A stretch of DNA of 7,459 bases. Origin: an uncultured Blautia sp. Its GTDB lineage: Bacteria; Bacillota; Clostridia; Lachnospirales; Lachnospiraceae. The notes below the pieces were generated by a model, which was not told the DNA's origin, did no database searches, and saw only the letters and a program-made list of their open reading frames with translations. Shown piece by piece: positions 1-6,460 of this stretch. How positions within the stretch are numbered: position 1 is the stretch's first letter; the number at the start of each line of letters is the position of its first letter. The stretch covers positions 1 through 7,459 of the forward strand of contig CAKRTP010000087.1 of the NCBI GenBank assembly GCA_934402155.1, read 5' to 3'. A program made the translations under genes and the position numbers.

Positions 1-284
1 TCAAACGGCTGTCCTTTTGCCAGAAGATATGTCTTAACATTATCAATCTGTCGTTCCAGATCATCTTTTTGTTTATGACTGGAAACACGACAATATCCAA
101 TTGTAATGCGGTTTTTAGGCTTTACATTTATTACCTGGTTGAGTTGCTCATCAGAATAATATCTATAGCCACTTACTGTAGTATGATGCGGATGAAGTTT
201 TCCATTGGCATCCCAATTTCGTAATGTCTGGGCAGATACGCCTATAATTTTTGAAAATTCATGTATAGAATAATATTTACTCAA
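1..284 (-). CDS. tnpA: IS607-family serine transposase TnpA, N-terminal part (runs off left edge)
   Basis: Serine recombinase that moves an IS607-type insertion sequence. The 94 visible residues show the family's two-part layout. A MerR-like helix-turn-helix covers about residues 1-50 (VSAQTLRNWDANGKLHPH, then GYRYYSDEQL). The start of the resolvase catalytic domain follows at about residue 60, with GYCRVSS, where Ser68 is the expected nucleophile, and then a DDLERQ segment. The start is TTG at 284-282, chosen because AGGAG (297-293) sits 8 nt upstream and the protein then begins MSKYYSI, as expected for the family. The nearby ATG at 288 is out of frame and stops after two codons. The rest of tnpA, and any tnpB and guide RNA, would lie left of the window. 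The body shown is intact. The family assignment is strong; whether the element is active cannot be seen. Confidence 0.93.
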   Translation of the reverse strand, partial: MSKYYSIHEFSKIIGVSAQTLRNWDANGKLHPHHTTVSGYRYYSDEQLNQVINVKPKNRITIGYCRVSSHKQKDDLERQIDNVKTYLLAKGQPF

Positions 285-306
285 AGCATCAACTCCTTTC
301 AATAAT

Positions 307-335
307 ATTCTACTCTAATATCTTATAAAGCTCAA
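307..335 (-). promoter_or_regulatory. Probable sigma-A promoter of tnpA
   Basis: Read on the minus strand, TTGAGC (335-330) and TAGAAT (312-307) are separated by 17 nt, each differing from consensus at one or two bases. Transcription would start near 300, leaving a very short leader before the AGGAG ribosome site at 297-293. The position is right for tnpA only. Confidence 0.6.
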
Positions 336-477
336 CATGTTCTTATATGATTTTATAATTTATGTTTAACTGTTAATAACCTCCAGATACACTTTTTCTG
401 ATAAATTTTTCGTAACTGTTCAGTACTTTCACAGTTTCTCTTATTTTCTACTGTGATTATACTCTATTTCTCACTCA

Positions 478-505
478 TTGACAACCACCACAAAAGTGTT
501 ACACT
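478..505 (+). promoter_or_regulatory. Probable promoter of the three-gene operon
   Basis: A consensus -35 TTGACA (478-483) is followed after 16 nt by TACACT (500-505). Transcription would begin near 512, giving a leader of about 15 nt that holds the AAGGAG ribosome site (515-520). A second -10-like TATACT at 458-463 has no convincing -35. Confidence is moderate because the -10 matches only four of six bases. Confidence 0.5.
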
Positions 506-515
506 GTGAGTAACA
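497..515. promoter_or_regulatory. Candidate operator: TGTTAC-N7-GTAACA dyad over the -10/start region
   Basis: A perfect inverted repeat with 6-bp arms (497-502 and 510-515) covers the proposed -10 box and start site of the operon. This is where a dimeric repressor would block transcription. The dyad is seen directly; the regulatory role is inferred, and no regulator gene is in the window. Confidence 0.35.
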
Positions 516-526
516 AGGAGTAATTT

Positions 527-862
527 ATGACAGATTATGAACAGATCTTTCTCTCTTCCGGGCAGGAGAAACAGAAACTTACCATTGCCCTGAAACGTTT
601 TTCCGAAACTGAGGAAACCGACTGGCAGAATCGCTATCAGACCTATCTGCGTACGAGATTCCGCCCCGCCATGACAGAGCTGATCCGCAATGGTGATCTG
701 GAACGTATCCGCAAATTATGCAGTTTTGCCACATTGACTGCACCTGCACTGGAACAGTTTATCCAGGAGGCCTCCACTTCCGGACAGACAGAAATCCTCA
801 CATTTCTTCTCCGGTTAAAAAAGGACTCCTTCGGCTTTCATGACAAAGAATTTTCCCTTTAA
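527..862 (+). CDS. Small ankyrin-like helical protein, first gene of the VWA/MoxR operon
   Basis: A 111-aa soluble protein with no signal peptide, membrane segment or catalytic motif. The start is ATG with AAGGAG (515-520) 6 nt upstream. Residues 1-45 are charged and predicted helical. Residues 48-68 (ELIRNGDLERIRKL) and 74-98 (ALEQFIQEASTSGQTEILTFLL) resemble two degenerate ankyrin-type helix pairs, with a short FGFHDKEFSL tail. That points to protein binding. It lies 66 nt before the VWA gene on the same strand and probably shares its transcript, so an adaptor, substrate or regulator of the MoxR/VWA pair is the simplest reading. I do not recognise a named family. The ankyrin resemblance is by eye and needs a profile search. 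Confidence 0.8.
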   Translation: MTDYEQIFLSSGQEKQKLTIALKRFSETEETDWQNRYQTYLRTRFRPAMTELIRNGDLERIRKLCSFATLTAPALEQFIQEASTSGQTEILTFLLRLKKDSFGFHDKEFSL

Positions 863-870
863 AAACAAAT

Positions 871-928
871 AAGGAGGCGGCTCGGGAAACTGACAGTCCA
901 GGCAGATTCCCGTGCCCGGTGATATCAT
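871..928 (+). promoter_or_regulatory. Hairpin between a strong Shine-Dalgarno and the VWA start codon
   Basis: AAGGAGG (871-877) is the only good ribosome site before the VWA gene, yet it lies 51 nt from the ATG at 929. Between them, 879-892 can pair with 903-916 (12 of 14 positions, 10-nt loop). If that hairpin forms, about 13 nt remain between the Shine-Dalgarno and the ATG. An in-frame TGA at 920-922 rules out an earlier start. The pairing is seen; that it bridges the ribosome site is inferred. Confidence 0.45.
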
Positions 929-2155
929 ATGGAGCCATTTAATGATCCTACTCTCTATCAGAAAATCTGGGAACTGACACGTGAACAGCTCTCTGTAAAA
1001 TATCCTTTTTTCCGAAAACTTCTGTGGAATTTTTCCTTTCAGGAATCAAAAGATACCCAGACAGCAGGAACAGACGGCAAAATCATCTATTTTAACCCTG
1101 ATTTCCTGCTGAAAAGCTTCCGGGAATCTTCCTCACAGCTGGAAGAACTTTTTCTGCACATGCTGTATCACTGCCTTTTCCTTCACCCTGTTATGGATGT
1201 ACCACCAGATTCCACACTTTGGGATCTTGCCTGCGATACTGCAGTTCAGAGGATTCTTCAAAATAAAAAAGAAGTACATGATCCGATGAAGATCTATCAG
1301 GAATTTTTTATCCGGAATTCATCCGATCAGACAGTTCCTGCTGCCTCTGTTTCCGGATCGCCGGAAATCCCTGCACCGGATGACCACCATTTCTGGAAGT
1401 ACGTCAGCCGGGAGCAGTTTCTTGAAACAATCCAGGAGACTATTGCCGGCATGTCAGGTTCCTCCAGCCTGGGGCTGTATGGAAACAGCGGGCGGGGAAG
1501 TTCACCCGGAAATCGAACAGACGAACTTTCTGTCGAAGAAAAAGGAAAATATGATTTTCACCGCTTTCTCAGACGCTTCGCCATCCACAGGGAAGAACTC
1601 CATACCGACACACAGAGTTTTGACTATATTCCCTATATATACGGACTGGAACTCTACGGGAATATTCCGCTGATCGAATATCTGGAATATCAGGAAGTCA
1701 CCCGTCTGAAGGAACTTGTCATCGCAATCGATACCTCCGGTTCCTGCTCATCCGACACGGTTCGTCGCTTTATGGAAGAAACCTACGGAATCCTCAGTGA
1801 CCAGGAGAATTTTTTCCGCAAAATGAACCTCTATATCATACAATGCGACTGCTTTGTACAGGATGTGGCACACATCACCTGCGAGGAAGATTTTCATGAT
1901 TATCTGCAGAACCTGCACATCCACGGACGCAGCGGAACCGATTTCCGGCCTGTTTTTGAATATGTGGAAAAGCTTCGCAGCGAACGGAAACTGAAAGACC
2001 TCAGAGGTCTGCTCTACTTCACAGACGGTGACGGGATCTATCCTGAAAAAGCCACCGACTATGAGACTGCTTTTGTTTTTTATAAAGAAAAAGCCCTGCA
2101 CCAGAAGGTTCCTGCATGGGCCGTAAAATTATACCTCGATACCGAAAGATCCTGA
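929..2155 (+). CDS. VWA-like domain protein with metallopeptidase-like N-terminus (DUF2201 type), partner of MoxR ATPase
   Basis: A 408-aa cytoplasmic protein. Residues 1-115 match the metallopeptidase-like domain that precedes VWA in the DUF2201 family. They include the helix LEELFLHMLYHCLFLHP (His77, His81, His86) and then WDLACDTAVQRIL (98-110). A low-complexity linker rich in Ser, Gly and Pro (about 130-205) follows, then a VWA domain at about 260-400. Its metal-ion site is complete: DTSGS (Asp268, Ser270, Ser272), Thr337 in GRSGTDF and Asp366 in YFTDGDG. The active-site Glu expected in HExxH is Met78, so protease activity is doubtful. ATG 929 is the first possible start after an in-frame TGA at 920, but its only good Shine-Dalgarno lies 51 nt upstream, beyond a hairpin. 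The MoxR gene follows after 23 nt. By analogy with ViaA, NorD and CbbO, the VWA would bind targets and the ATPase would remodel them. Confidence 0.88.
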   Translation: MEPFNDPTLYQKIWELTREQLSVKYPFFRKLLWNFSFQESKDTQTAGTDGKIIYFNPDFLLKSFRESSSQLEELFLHMLYHCLFLHPVMDVPPDSTLWDLACDTAVQRILQNKKEVHDPMKIYQEFFIRNSSDQTVPAASVSGSPEIPAPDDHHFWKYVSREQFLETIQETIAGMSGSSSLGLYGNSGRGSSPGNRTDELSVEEKGKYDFHRFLRRFAIHREELHTDTQSFDYIPYIYGLELYGNIPLIEYLEYQEVTRLKELVIAIDTSGSCSSDTVRRFMEETYGILSDQENFFRKMNLYIIQCDCFVQDVAHITCEEDFHDYLQNLHIHGRSGTDFRPVFEYVEKLRSERKLKDLRGLLYFTDGDGIYPEKATDYETAFVFYKEKALHQKVPAWAVKLYLDTERS

Positions 2156-2178
2156 AACACAGCTGAAAGGGCCACGCT

Positions 2179-3684
2179 ATGAATATCAAAGATGCCAAAG
2201 AAGAAATCCTGCATACCATACAGATCTATAACCGAAAGGATGCTCACGGACAGTATCTTATGCCCGCTGTCCGCCAGCGTCCTGTCCTTCTGATCGGTCC
2301 TCCCGGAATCGGAAAAACTGCCATCATGGAACAGATTGCCCATGAATGCGGCATCGGACTCACCGCCTACACCATCACACATCACACCCGCCAGAGTGCC
2401 GTAGGACTTCCTGTCATTGTCAAAAAAACTTATCAGGGACATGAATATTCCATAACGGAATACACAATGAGTGAAATTATTGCCTCAGTCTATGAAACCA
2501 TAGAAAAAACAGGCTGCAGAGAGGGCATCCTGTTTATCGATGAGATCAACTGTGTTTCGGAAACACTGGTTCCGACCATGCTCCAGTTTCTTCAGAACAA
2601 AACCTTCGGTACGCATCCTGTCCCGGAGGGATGGATCATCGTTGCCGCCGGAAACCCTGTAGAATACAATAAATCTGCCCGCGAATTTGATATTGTCACT
2701 CTGGACCGCGTGAAGCGGATCGATGTGGAACCAGATCTTTCCGTGTGGAAGGAATACGCCTGGGCAAGAGGAATCCATCCATCGATCCTTTCTTATCTAA
2801 GTTTACATAATGACAGATTTTACCATGTGGAAAACACTGCTTCCGGCGTTCATTTCGTCACAGCACGAGGATGGGAAGATCTTTCTTCTATCTTATATGG
2901 CTATGAAGATCTCCATCTTATGCCGGATGCCGCTCTGATCCTGCAGTATCTCCAGGAAACAGAGACAGCCAGAGATTTTGCCGGTTATTATGATCTCTAT
3001 GCAAAATACCGCCAGGATTATCAGATTCCTCAGCTTCTCTCCGGCAGGCTGTCCGAAGAAGAATTTCAGAATCGCTGTAATCTTGTTCAGCAGGCTGCCT
3101 CCGATGAAAAAATCTCCGTGGCAGGACTTCTTCTCGATGGCTGGAACAGTTTTTTGCAGAAATTTCAAAAAGAAGACAGATTCACAACCTCACTTCATGA
3201 GACCCTGAAACAAATCCGCACTGCCCTGCTTCGCGGCGAGACGCTGGAAGAGATTATTTCACAGAGAAAACAGACTCTGAAGATCAGACTGGCGAATCAC
3301 CTTATCTCATCCGAAGAATATGACCAGGCCGATCAGATTACCGCGATACTTAAGAATTGTCTGGTCGAAACACGCAAAGAACGCGCCGTGTCTACAGATG
3401 CGGTTCTTGATATCCTCCGGGATGCTCTGAATGATGCTGTTGACAGCCGCAAAACTGCTGCTGCCCGCACTTCACTTGCACTGGAGCATGGTTATCGTTT
3501 TGCAAGCGAAGCCTTTGAGGACGGACCGGAACTGCTTTTCCTGACTTCCGATCTCAGTCATAACCCAAAAGCAGTACAGTTTATCAGTACCTTCGGATGT
3601 GAACCTTATTTTCATTACAGTGAACAGCTGATGTTTCAGGAAAAAAGACAATCCCTGCTTCGTGAAATTGAAAACCATTCATAA
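2179..3684 (+). CDS. MoxR-like AAA+ ATPase with long C-terminal helical region
   Basis: A 501-aa AAA+ ATPase, expected to form a ring that uses ATP to remodel a protein complex together with its VWA partner. Visible motifs are Walker A GPPGIGKT (40-47), Walker B ILFIDE with Asp121-Glu122, sensor 1 in AAGNP (Asn159), an arginine-finger candidate in LDRVKR (177-180) and a sensor-2-like TARGWEDL (228-235). The core matches the MoxR branch (NorQ/CbbQ/RavA type). Residues from about 245 to 501 form a charged, mostly helical extension that I do not recognise; this makes the protein longer than simple NorQ/CbbQ proteins of roughly 270-300 aa and nearer RavA in size. The ATG is preceded by GAAAGG (2165-2170) with 8-nt spacing, 23 nt after the VWA stop, so the genes are probably co-transcribed. 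All core catalytic residues appear intact. Confidence 0.92.
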   Translation: MNIKDAKEEILHTIQIYNRKDAHGQYLMPAVRQRPVLLIGPPGIGKTAIMEQIAHECGIGLTAYTITHHTRQSAVGLPVIVKKTYQGHEYSITEYTMSEIIASVYETIEKTGCREGILFIDEINCVSETLVPTMLQFLQNKTFGTHPVPEGWIIVAAGNPVEYNKSAREFDIVTLDRVKRIDVEPDLSVWKEYAWARGIHPSILSYLSLHNDRFYHVENTASGVHFVTARGWEDLSSILYGYEDLHLMPDAALILQYLQETETARDFAGYYDLYAKYRQDYQIPQLLSGRLSEEEFQNRCNLVQQAASDEKISVAGLLLDGWNSFLQKFQKEDRFTTSLHETLKQIRTALLRGETLEEIISQRKQTLKIRLANHLISSEEYDQADQITAILKNCLVETRKERAVSTDAVLDILRDALNDAVDSRKTAAARTSLALEHGYRFASEAFEDGPELLFLTSDLSHNPKAVQFISTFGCEPYFHYSEQLMFQEKRQSLLREIENHS

Positions 3685-3703
3685 AACACTTTATAAAACA
3701 GCA

Positions 3704-3745
3704 AAACGGGCAGTCCCTTTATCAGTTTCAGGGATTTGCCCGTTT
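3704..3745. terminator. Bidirectional terminator between convergent genes
   Basis: The arms AAACGGGCAGTCCCT (3704-3718) and AGGGATTTGCCCGTTT (3730-3745) pair almost fully, with one bulge and an 11-nt loop. The hairpin lies 19 nt after the MoxR stop and 17 nt beyond the minus-strand lipid gene's stop. T-rich tracts are modest on both sides, so it likely serves both transcripts. Confidence 0.8.
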
Positions 3746-3762
3746 ATAATTATAATGATATA

Positions 3763-5013
3763 TCAGATCCAGCCTCTGCCGCCTGGATTTCTGCGGATCT
3801 TCGGTCCCATCAGACCATTTTTGCGCTCCAGTTCCTGACGGAATTCAGATGCATACATTGCAAAGGACATTGCCATACACACTGCACAGGCTCCGATCAG
3901 CACGTTTGCTGTCGAATACGGAAGTCTCACTCCCGCAGTCAGAATGATAACCACCACATAAGAAACTGCCGTGTTCAGCTTGCCATGCCACTGCGCTTCT
4001 CCTGTCGCCTCCGTCTCCATCAGAACCTTCCATCCCATGATGAGCATATAGGTTTCCTTCACTGCAAACAGGATCAGAACCAGCTTTACCAGCGGATAAC
4101 GTGAGATCAGACATGCCAGCATCACCGCCTGCATTGCTTTGTCTGCCAGCGGATCAAGGAGTCTGCCTATCTTGCTGACCTGATGAAAAGATCTCGCAAT
4201 TCTTCCATCCAGAAGATCTGTCGCTGCCGCCGCCATGATAATCATTGTCAGTGCCGGTCTGTGTCCTCTCATACCATGTCTTTCACAGATACCAAGAAAG
4301 AGAACTGCAAGCCCAAGCCTGATAAAACTGAGGAGATTCGGTACGGTAAAAATTTCCTTACGTGTAAAAACCTCTGCCAGTTTCTCCTGTCTTGCCGGAA
4401 TCACACGATAAAAAAGCTGATAACACAGAATATTCAGGATCAGTGCCGTCATTACATCTGAAACACAATGCTGTTTCAAAAACATTGTTGACAGAACGAT
4501 GGACACGGTCAGAACCGTCTGCGCTGCCGTCAACGCCTTGTTTTTCCTGCATCTCTCATTCTGGAAAAGTGCTATGCAGCTTGCCACAGAGTTGAATACA
4601 TGAATGCTTGGAAAAATATTCGTCGGTGTATCTACTTTGTACAGATATCTCACCACTGAAATAAAAGCTCCGCTCTCTCCGGTCAGATCCGGACGAAGAT
4701 TCTGTCCGTTCGGATATACATAGGAGACCAGAATAAAAAGCGTCATTCCCACTGCCAGGGTGCCAATATACTGATAGTATTCTTTCTTGCTCGGGCAGAA
4801 CAGTGCAAAATAAACAACTGTACCGATCAGGAAAAAGTACCACAACACATACGGTATAATAAAGTACTGGCAGAATGGAATCCTGTCATCTGCCAGTGAA
4901 TGGATGATATGTATCCTGGCATCGCTTCTCTCTACAAGCATAAAGGACACCATATAAAAAACTCCATACAACGGAATCATCCATAAATGTTTTGATTTCT
5001 TCAGATAATCCAA
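3763..5013 (-). CDS. Fusion of PAP2-type phosphatase domain and CDP-alcohol phosphatidyltransferase
   Basis: A 416-aa multi-pass membrane protein joining two lipid-enzyme domains. Residues about 1-205 are a PAP2-like domain of the inositolphosphotransferase/Aur1-like type: LRP (106-108), FPSIH (134-138, His138) and QHCVSD (181-186, His182 nucleophile candidate, Asp186). The usual Arg of motif 3 is Thr176 and the motif 1 Lys is absent. Residues about 222-390 are a CDP-alcohol phosphatidyltransferase opening NLLSFIRLGLA (226-236), with all signature residues of DxxDGxxAR...GxxxDxxxD: Asp266, Asp269, Gly270, Ala273, Arg274, Gly283, Asp287 and Asp291. This half resembles phosphatidylglycerophosphate synthase, so the fusion could couple making the phosphate ester with its dephosphorylation. 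The exact substrate is unproven. The start is TTG with GGAAAGGTG (5027-5019) upstream; the next in-frame ATG would remove the first 11 residues. It is a single-gene unit between its own promoter and terminator. Confidence 0.88.
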   Translation of the reverse strand: MDYLKKSKHLWMIPLYGVFYMVSFMLVERSDARIHIIHSLADDRIPFCQYFIIPYVLWYFFLIGTVVYFALFCPSKKEYYQYIGTLAVGMTLFILVSYVYPNGQNLRPDLTGESGAFISVVRYLYKVDTPTNIFPSIHVFNSVASCIALFQNERCRKNKALTAAQTVLTVSIVLSTMFLKQHCVSDVMTALILNILCYQLFYRVIPARQEKLAEVFTRKEIFTVPNLLSFIRLGLAVLFLGICERHGMRGHRPALTMIIMAAAATDLLDGRIARSFHQVSKIGRLLDPLADKAMQAVMLACLISRYPLVKLVLILFAVKETYMLIMGWKVLMETEATGEAQWHGKLNTAVSYVVVIILTAGVRLPYSTANVLIGACAVCMAMSFAMYASEFRQELERKNGLMGPKIRRNPGGRGWI

Positions 5014-5097
5014 AATATCACCTTTCCAAATACGCTGGCCTATGCCAGAGATAACTTTTCAGTCACTTACTTCTTGTTTCATTTATCTGTAGGTAAT

Positions 5098-5125
5098 AAT
5101 ATACCCATTTATAAGATTTAATCAA
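5098..5125 (-). promoter_or_regulatory. Probable promoter of the PAP2/phosphatidyltransferase gene
   Basis: On the minus strand, TTGATT (5125-5120) and TATATT (5103-5098) are 16 nt apart. Transcription would begin near 5091, giving a leader of about 78 nt. The rest of the 228-nt spacer 5014-5241 is AT-rich. Apart from this promoter and the ribosome site at 5019-5027, I see nothing else in it except the dnaJ terminator arm. Confidence 0.5.
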
Positions 5126-5227
5126 TCCACAAAATACCCAAAATAAATGATTTTACAGAAATTTCATAATCTCTTTGCATAAAGCTAAGATAAAAATAAG
5201 GAATTCTTTCGTTTTCCCCGGATGCAA

Positions 5228-5260
5228 AAGAGGAAGTGCTCTTATGCTGCACTTCCTCTT
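5228..5260 (-). terminator. Intrinsic terminator of the dnaJ-like gene, stop codon in its loop
   Basis: A perfect 12-bp stem (5228-5239 with 5249-5260) and a 9-nt loop. On the minus strand it is followed by a short TTTT. The gene's TAA stop (5244-5242) lies inside the loop, so the last codons form one arm of the hairpin. The T tract is short, so efficiency may be moderate. Confidence 0.75.
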
Positions 5261-6321
5261 CTCTTCTGTGTATCCTTACGCAAGACCTGCTGGAATTCTC
5301 TCAGTTTCTCCTTGGCCTCCGGACTTAAGTTCTGCGGCACCTGGATCTGTACTGTTACATACTGATCGCCGTGCACGGTGGAATCTTTCATGGAAACAAT
5401 GCCTTTACCTCTCAGACGGATCTTACGTCCGGACTGCGTTCCCTCCGGAATCTTACAGATCACATCACCGTACAGAGTGGAGACTTTGGCTTCGCCTCCA
5501 AATACGGCTGTTGTAAATGGAATATCTGCTGTTGTGTAGAGATCCATTCCTTTGCGCTCAAATCCTGGTTTCGATGCCACATTGACCTTCAGGAAAAGAT
5601 CGCCTGCCGGCCCGCCGTTGAATCCCGGATTTCCTTTGCCTTTCAGACGGATGCTCTTACCATCCTCAATGCCTGCCGGGACATGTACCTTAAGTGTCTG
5701 GACTGCACCGTTTCCGGACGGATCAGACAGCCTCATCATTCTGTCACATCCAAACGCTGCCTCCTCGAAGCTGACACTCACCTCCGAATGCAGATCGCTA
5801 CCCTTCGCCTGAGTACTTCGTCCGCCGAATCCGCCGCCAAAACCGCTCTGACTGTGGAAACCCTGACCTCCGAAGCCACTGCTCTGGCTACTGCCCTTAC
5901 CGTGGAACATGTTTCCAAAAATATCCCCGAAAATGTCTCCCATATCATCCATATTTCCGTTTTCGAAATGATATTCACGATAACCGCCGTTGCCATCCTG
6001 ATGAAAGTTAAATCCACCAAAGCCGCTGCCGGCAAAACCACCCTGACCATGAAATCCCTGGCTTCCTCCATAGGCACCGCCGGCACCTGCACCTTCCTCA
6101 AAGGCTGCAAAGCCATACTGGTCGTACAGTTTCTTCTTCTCATCATCACTTAAGATATTATATGCTTCTGTAATCTCTTTGAACTTCTGTTCTGCATTCT
6201 TATCCCCCGGGTTCATATCCGGATGATATTTCTTCGCAAGTTTTCTGTATGCTTTTTTGATTTCCTTCGCATCGGCATTCTTACCGATTCCAAGGACCTC
6301 ATAATAATCTCTCTTAGCCAT
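5242..6321 (-). CDS. DnaJ-family co-chaperone, class B (CbpA-like, no zinc finger)
   Basis: A 359-aa Hsp40 that would stimulate DnaK ATPase and deliver unfolded clients. The J domain (about 4-68) has YYEVLGI and the essential HPD at 33-35. A long Gly/Phe-rich region (about 75-170) includes two similar runs, [16 protein letters not shown] and [15 protein letters not shown], plus [11 protein letters not shown]. Two beta-sandwich substrate domains follow (about 174-330; [17 protein letters not shown] and [17 protein letters not shown]). The four CxxCxGxG zinc motifs of true DnaJ are missing; only two cysteines lie in this part. That makes it class B. ATG 6321 is preferred because GGAGG lies 8 nt upstream; the GTG at 6330 overlaps that ribosome site. 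No dnaK, grpE or hrcA is next to it and no CIRCE element is seen, so it appears to be a stand-alone gene. Confidence 0.95.
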   Translation of the reverse strand: MAKRDYYEVLGIGKNADAKEIKKAYRKLAKKYHPDMNPGDKNAEQKFKEITEAYNILSDDEKKKLYDQYGFAAFEEGAGAGGAYGGSQGFHGQGGFAGSGFGGFNFHQDGNGGYREYHFENGNMDDMGDIFGDIFGNMFHGKGSSQSSGFGGQGFHSQSGFGGGFGGRSTQAKGSDLHSEVSVSFEEAAFGCDRMMRLSDPSGNGAVQTLKVHVPAGIEDGKSIRLKGKGNPGFNGGPAGDLFLKVNVASKPGFERKGMDLYTTADIPFTTAVFGGEAKVSTLYGDVICKIPEGTQSGRKIRLRGKGIVSMKDSTVHGDQYVTVQIQVPQNLSPEAKEKLREFQQVLRKDTQKRRGSAA

Positions 6322-6357
6322 AACTGCCACCTCCGGTTATATTTGTATAGAAAAGAA

Positions 6358-6381
6358 GATGCGGTCGTAAACTCCCGCATC
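6358..6381 (-). promoter_or_regulatory. Terminator-like hairpin in the dnaJ leader (possible attenuator)
   Basis: On the minus strand, GATGCGG and CCGCATC form a 7-bp stem with a 10-nt loop, followed by TTCTTTTCT. It lies between the promoter and the ribosome site, 37 nt from the ATG. It may end some transcripts early or protect the mRNA. No clear antiterminator partner was found. Confidence 0.4.
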
Positions 6382-6410
6382 CCCTGCCCTTGTCTTTTTG
6401 TTCTATTTGT

Positions 6411-6439
6411 AATATAACACTTGTTTTGCAGTATGTCAA
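6411..6439 (-). promoter_or_regulatory. Strong sigma-A promoter of the dnaJ-like gene
   Basis: On the minus strand, consensus TTGACA (6439-6434) is separated by exactly 17 nt from TATATT (6416-6411). Transcription would begin near 6404, with a leader of about 83 nt. No heat-shock CIRCE operator is present, so expression may be constitutive or controlled in the leader. Confidence 0.8.
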
Positions 6440-6460
6440 GATGGTGCGGAAAGATTTTCT

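Larger units (their letters stand above)
285..526. other. AT-rich spacer between tnpA and the VWA/MoxR operon; probably contains the IS607 left end
   Basis: No gene is seen here. The spacer is clearly more AT-rich than the operon to its right. It should contain the end of the IS607 element upstream of tnpA, but IS607 elements lack terminal inverted repeats and make no target duplication, so the junction cannot be placed by eye. It holds several short related words: AACTGT at 368-373 and 414-419, the inverse ACAGTT at 431-436, and ACTGTGA at 450-456 and 503-509. The palindrome TTAAC-T-GTTAA lies at 366-376. These may be transposase or repressor sites. Confidence 0.5.

Noticed and set aside
1380..1673. 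97-codon plus-strand frame inside the VWA gene
   Set aside because: It is a shadow in another frame over the low-complexity linker, with no ribosome site.
3736..4104. Plus-strand open frame of 122 codons
   Set aside because: It is antisense to the phosphatidyltransferase domain and starts inside the terminator. Its composition is His/Cys-rich and unlike a real protein.
5371..6153. Long open frame of 260 codons on the plus strand
   Set aside because: It is antisense to the DnaJ gene, whose Gly-rich codons keep the opposite strand open. It has no domain or ribosome site.
6322..6330. GTG start for dnaJ three codons upstream
   Set aside because: The GTG overlaps the GGAGG ribosome site, while ATG 6321 has ideal spacing and gives the usual [10 protein letters not shown] start.
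6322..6460. CIRCE heat-shock operator upstream of dnaJ
   Set aside because: Looked for the TTAGCACTC/GAGTGCTAA pair; neither half is present.
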